Origin: an uncultured Bacteroidales bacterium
GTDB taxonomy: Bacteria; Bacteroidota; Bacteroidia; Bacteroidales; Paludibacteraceae
Reading direction: 5' to 3'
DNA: 64,000 nucleotides
Assembly: GCA_902766045.1 (NCBI GenBank)
Contig: CACXCA010000025.1
Coordinates: 1 to 64,000 of the forward strand
Below the pieces are notes generated by a model. That model was given only the letters and a program-made list of their open reading frames with translations, searched no databases and had not been told where the DNA came from. The translations under genes and the position numbers were made by a program. Numbering within the stretch: the stretch's first letter is position 1; each line of letters begins with the position of its first letter. Below, piece by piece: positions 63,301 through 64,000 of the stretch.

Positions 63301-64000
63301 CGTACGGTAGTGCGATTGACATTCCAACAGTGAACGATCGCAAAGGATATAGTTTTGATGGATGGAGTGATTCAATTCCAGAAATCATGCCTGCGCACGG
63401 TGTTACTGTCTATGCTCGTTACTCAAAGAATGATTACAGTTTAGTTATCAATATAGCAGAACGGTCAGACACAGTAATGTATGCGTATGGTGATTCGATA
63501 GATAAGCCATCAAAACCGACCAGAGAAGGTTACACATTTACAGGATGGAGCAAAGAAATACCAACTCTTATGCCAGACTCAAATTTGACGATTGAGGCGT
63601 TATGGAAAGCAAAAACATTCTCTGTAACCTACGAAATAGATGGAGTTACCACAGTGCAGAAGTACAAATATGGAGAAGAAATAGCTCCTATCGAAGTTAA
63701 GGATAGAAAGGGATATACATTTGTTGGATGGTCACCAGAATTACCGACAACGATGCCTGCAGAGAATTTAAAATTAACACCAGTGTGGGAGTTGAATGAG
63801 TATGAATTCACTTATATTACACATAAGAAAGAAGTGACAGAAAGCTATTCATACGGGGACTCAATTGTTAAACCAAAAGATCCAACAAGAAAAGGACATA
63901 CTTTTGTTGGATGGAGTGATTCAATTCCTGATGTTATGCCTGATTCTTCGATTGTTGTCAGTGCGGTATGGAAGGTGAAGTTGTATAACGTTCAGATTGT
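57318..64000 (+). CDS. giant secreted protein with tandem Listeria-Bacteroides (InlB B-type) repeats, 3' end outside the window
   Basis: An uninterrupted frame of 2227 codons from ATG 57318 to the right edge, with no stop. Residues 1-24 form a signal peptide (MKNGVLKFIISLVCIFLANT). Residues about 25-170 are a unique beta-rich domain. From about 172 onwards there are 33 visible repeats of on average 62 residues. Each follows the pattern of strands, then GYxFxGW, about six residues, P..MP..(D/N), a short strand and W. 32 of them keep the MP pair; the second has TMDG. The pattern fits Flg_new/InlB B-repeats (PF09479). Copies differ at nucleotide level. Likely a long surface stalk or adhesin; sorting signal and total length are unknown. 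Confidence 0.9.
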   Translation, partial: MKNGVLKFIISLVCIFLANTIVLAKVSVPFTMTESLFKDKSVVVNSEGKTSWGHPEIDGAGLLGVCVGNVSVNIFDGGTDWSDKYVDIAFDGVPDKLSFSGESSALTTDIEWYVKESPNGSSWSSKIWSADTRMVNDVSIQLSANTRYVRLCYSGNFKGCFSDVTITSRYRLKVISNGETIRDEYLSAGTALSIQTPTNIPSCKVFDGWDQTVPSTMPAKDLTLTAQFSKIQYTSTFQLSDPALELSLSDVTKVFECGDVVSMSAPTVKGYTFQGWSPSLPTVVDETMDGQTYVAQWLRNLYNYKVYTVNENVPAIVQQLYYAAAIDPLDIPEREGYEFKGWDREPITSMPDEDVTIRAQWEKKMYRLSVYFSEDDSVTFELGYGDGIPQVTEPSKEGYAFVGWDKEFPTTMPSNDIVIHALWETQSYRLVVYTTDQDSIVYLKEYEEQLTPLTDPERYGYEFIQWSAVLPNTMPGHDVVIRAIWRAKTYSIVLMLDDKIQYSVKKIAYGDVVDMSDIPDPTRTGYVFKGWDNEFPATMPAENLLYYAQWSASSYSLILVKNSDNPSENDTLSYEYGDKIKSVVDPERIGYRFIEWIPVIPDSMPNKNVVVTAKWEHLVYRYVVYSFDDDSTEIEFHYGDKLPTLKDPEKLGWTFTGWDKTIPATMPANDLIVHAQWIQNTYNYVVYYAEDDSIVTQYHYGDSIPSLDDPTRVGYDFIGWNVENIKTMPNANFVIKAKWALAKYNLYLTKGLDFVPSTDTIQITYADPVVVADPSHDGYMFEGWNPSLPEYMPAENVSATAKWSKNKYRYVVYFTENDSIEESVFYGEALEPLEDQEQVGYVFKGWDIEQPSTMPASDLIIKAVWEPETYKIDLLVDGEVYFSQLFRFQDSVKLVGYEDPNKPGYSFEGWNGTFPDVMPASNLSYEAGWSVNKYSLIVVNDIENRSLDDTFYVFCDAKIPVIPEPEKTGYLFMGWQDELPETMPAKNVILIAQWSALDYNLVFMNDEEVFLEKKYKYKETIDYKTLAKPVKDGFVFIKWANAPATMPDHDVTLTAVWSANAYRIIVVNDADNSALNDTLYYEYGSEIDALEIPKKAGYSFVEWNVALPATMPAEDLQVIARWSINTYTLTTLVNCKPTSYTYTYGNPVLVNDPQEEGYAFNGWSTDVPTTMPDQNVLLVSDMRLLQYDFITIADADTTIIKYNFQDSIVEPADPKKDGYTFLSWSETIPAVMPSHDVQVEALWERNRYKIFYVVEDDTLEYEYLYEETISKIADPEKEGYTFMGWNAEVPEQMPSKDLVFEAEWKPNTYSFVVISNEDTIVSKYTYEKAIQMPEEPSMVGYTFAGWNKSIPESMPAHNDTIVALWQINTYEMTWIIDQDTIVEKYNYQDTIQNVPEPQKKGATFLGWTEDIPSVMPAKDLLTEAEFEWNSYEFRVVVDGKMTTSKYYYQQEIEELKVPEKEGYTFVQWEPSVPAYMPDSSLTVEAQWEINTYELAMIMDEDTVRKYYKYLEKLDSFDIPMKKGYSFVEWIPALPEEMPASDMMVEASWKINYYNFIKIVDKEITKTVYEYGDTLSKLEQPEKKGYTFVGWSDTIPVIMPDSDVTVEAVWEKNHYNLLVVVDSDTAVTSYEYEERIQPVKSPKKDGFTFVGWNDEIPALMPANDVIISALWNRNDYTLSLIVENDTVEHLYSYGDSIKVEDPIRIGYEFQKWLPTLPATMPMYDFSAEAIWTAKSYTLSYIVDQDTINASYYYDQTILPPSEPSKVGYTFVGWSDSVPANMPARDLQVEALFKINSYNLVVTIDDSVTTLTYEFGEPIDSLETPSKEGYTFVGWSAEIPDSMPAHDINTKAVWDKDVFNLNVVILTDTITYPYAYGAKINSLLTPGAVGYSFNGWSDTIPTYMPAHDVWIEAYFRSNMYDLILEYMDTTIIISYDYGAEISTPDIPDVIGYTFDGWSPEIPETMPDSNMVVTSQWTVNRYNFTAVMYDDTLKIEYAYGSAIDIPTVNDRKGYSFDGWSDSIPEIMPAHGVTVYARYSKNDYSLVINIAERSDTVMYAYGDSIDKPSKPTREGYTFTGWSKEIPTLMPDSNLTIEALWKAKTFSVTYEIDGVTTVQKYKYGEEIAPIEVKDRKGYTFVGWSPELPTTMPAENLKLTPVWELNEYEFTYITHKKEVTESYSYGDSIVKPKDPTRKGHTFVGWSDSIPDVMPDSSIVVSAVWKVKLYNVQI

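Noticed and set aside
57830-64000. Long tandem array as a CRISPR or satellite repeat
   Set aside because: The repeat exists at protein level; nucleotide copies are strongly diverged and the frame stays open throughout.

Overview
The window comes from a low-GC member of the Bacteroidota, most likely a fermentative Bacteroidales. Four kinds of evidence point there. Most transcription units start behind the Bacteroidota promoter pattern (TTG or TTTG, about 18-20 bases, then TAnnTTTG). There are type IX secretion (T9SS) sorting domains of type A and type B, a PorP/SprF-like protein and a GldH lipoprotein. BspA-type leucine-rich repeats and Listeria-Bacteroides (InlB B-type) repeats occur. The block sigma-54 activator, lptE, TPR protein, secG is a familiar order in this phylum. 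No rRNA, transposase, integrase, phage gene or CRISPR array is visible. Species cannot be told from this sequence.

Layout. Positions 1-12.7 kb hold a small unknown protein, an iron-type superoxide dismutase, a secreted M60-like peptidase set between two copies of a BspA repeat domain, a flavin reductase, a uracil-DNA-glycosylase-like protein, a TonB-type protein, a second secreted HExxH protein, trmD, prfC, a CAT-anticodon tRNA and ribF. Positions 12.7-23.2 kb are a cell-surface block: a CotH/lamin-tail protein with a type A sorting signal, then a three-gene operon (1551-residue type B cargo, OmpA-like protein, PorP/SprF-like protein). Between the divergent units lie three 21-base-phased direct repeats.

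Positions 23.2-36.2 kb carry a thermonuclease, the sigma-54 activator/lptE/TPR/secG operon, TPM plus LemA, a TSUP permease, an esterase with a CBM6 module, a CNNM/CorC-like protein, tRNA-Lys, a split chromate transporter and queA. Positions 36.4-47 kb hold an Smr protein, a 43-residue protein, an M23/LysM peptidase, and a tight seven-gene minus-strand operon: holB, ricT-like, gldH, trmB, polyprenyl synthetase, an unknown gene and malQ.

Positions 47.2-57 kb hold an ABC-F ATPase, a secreted protein ending in a Hint (hedgehog/intein) domain, dgt, a secreted YD-like protein, a stand-alone MetH reactivation domain, a sugar symporter and a CoA-transferase. The CoA-transferase is bracketed by a roughly 96-base inverted repeat with a perfect palindromic core. 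From 57318 to the right edge runs one unbroken frame of at least 2227 codons: a giant secreted protein with 33 visible diverged repeats of about 62 residues, its end outside the window.

Taken together, the window combines core translation and envelope genes with a large investment in secreted and surface proteins that probably use T9SS. At least five have recognisable or tail-like C-terminal signals. The CoA-transferase is consistent with a succinate/propionate or acetate-forming metabolism. The most unusual items are the giant repeat protein, the terminal Hint domain lacking the usual His-Asn ending, the type B cargo/OmpA/PorP-like operon and the inverted repeat pair.
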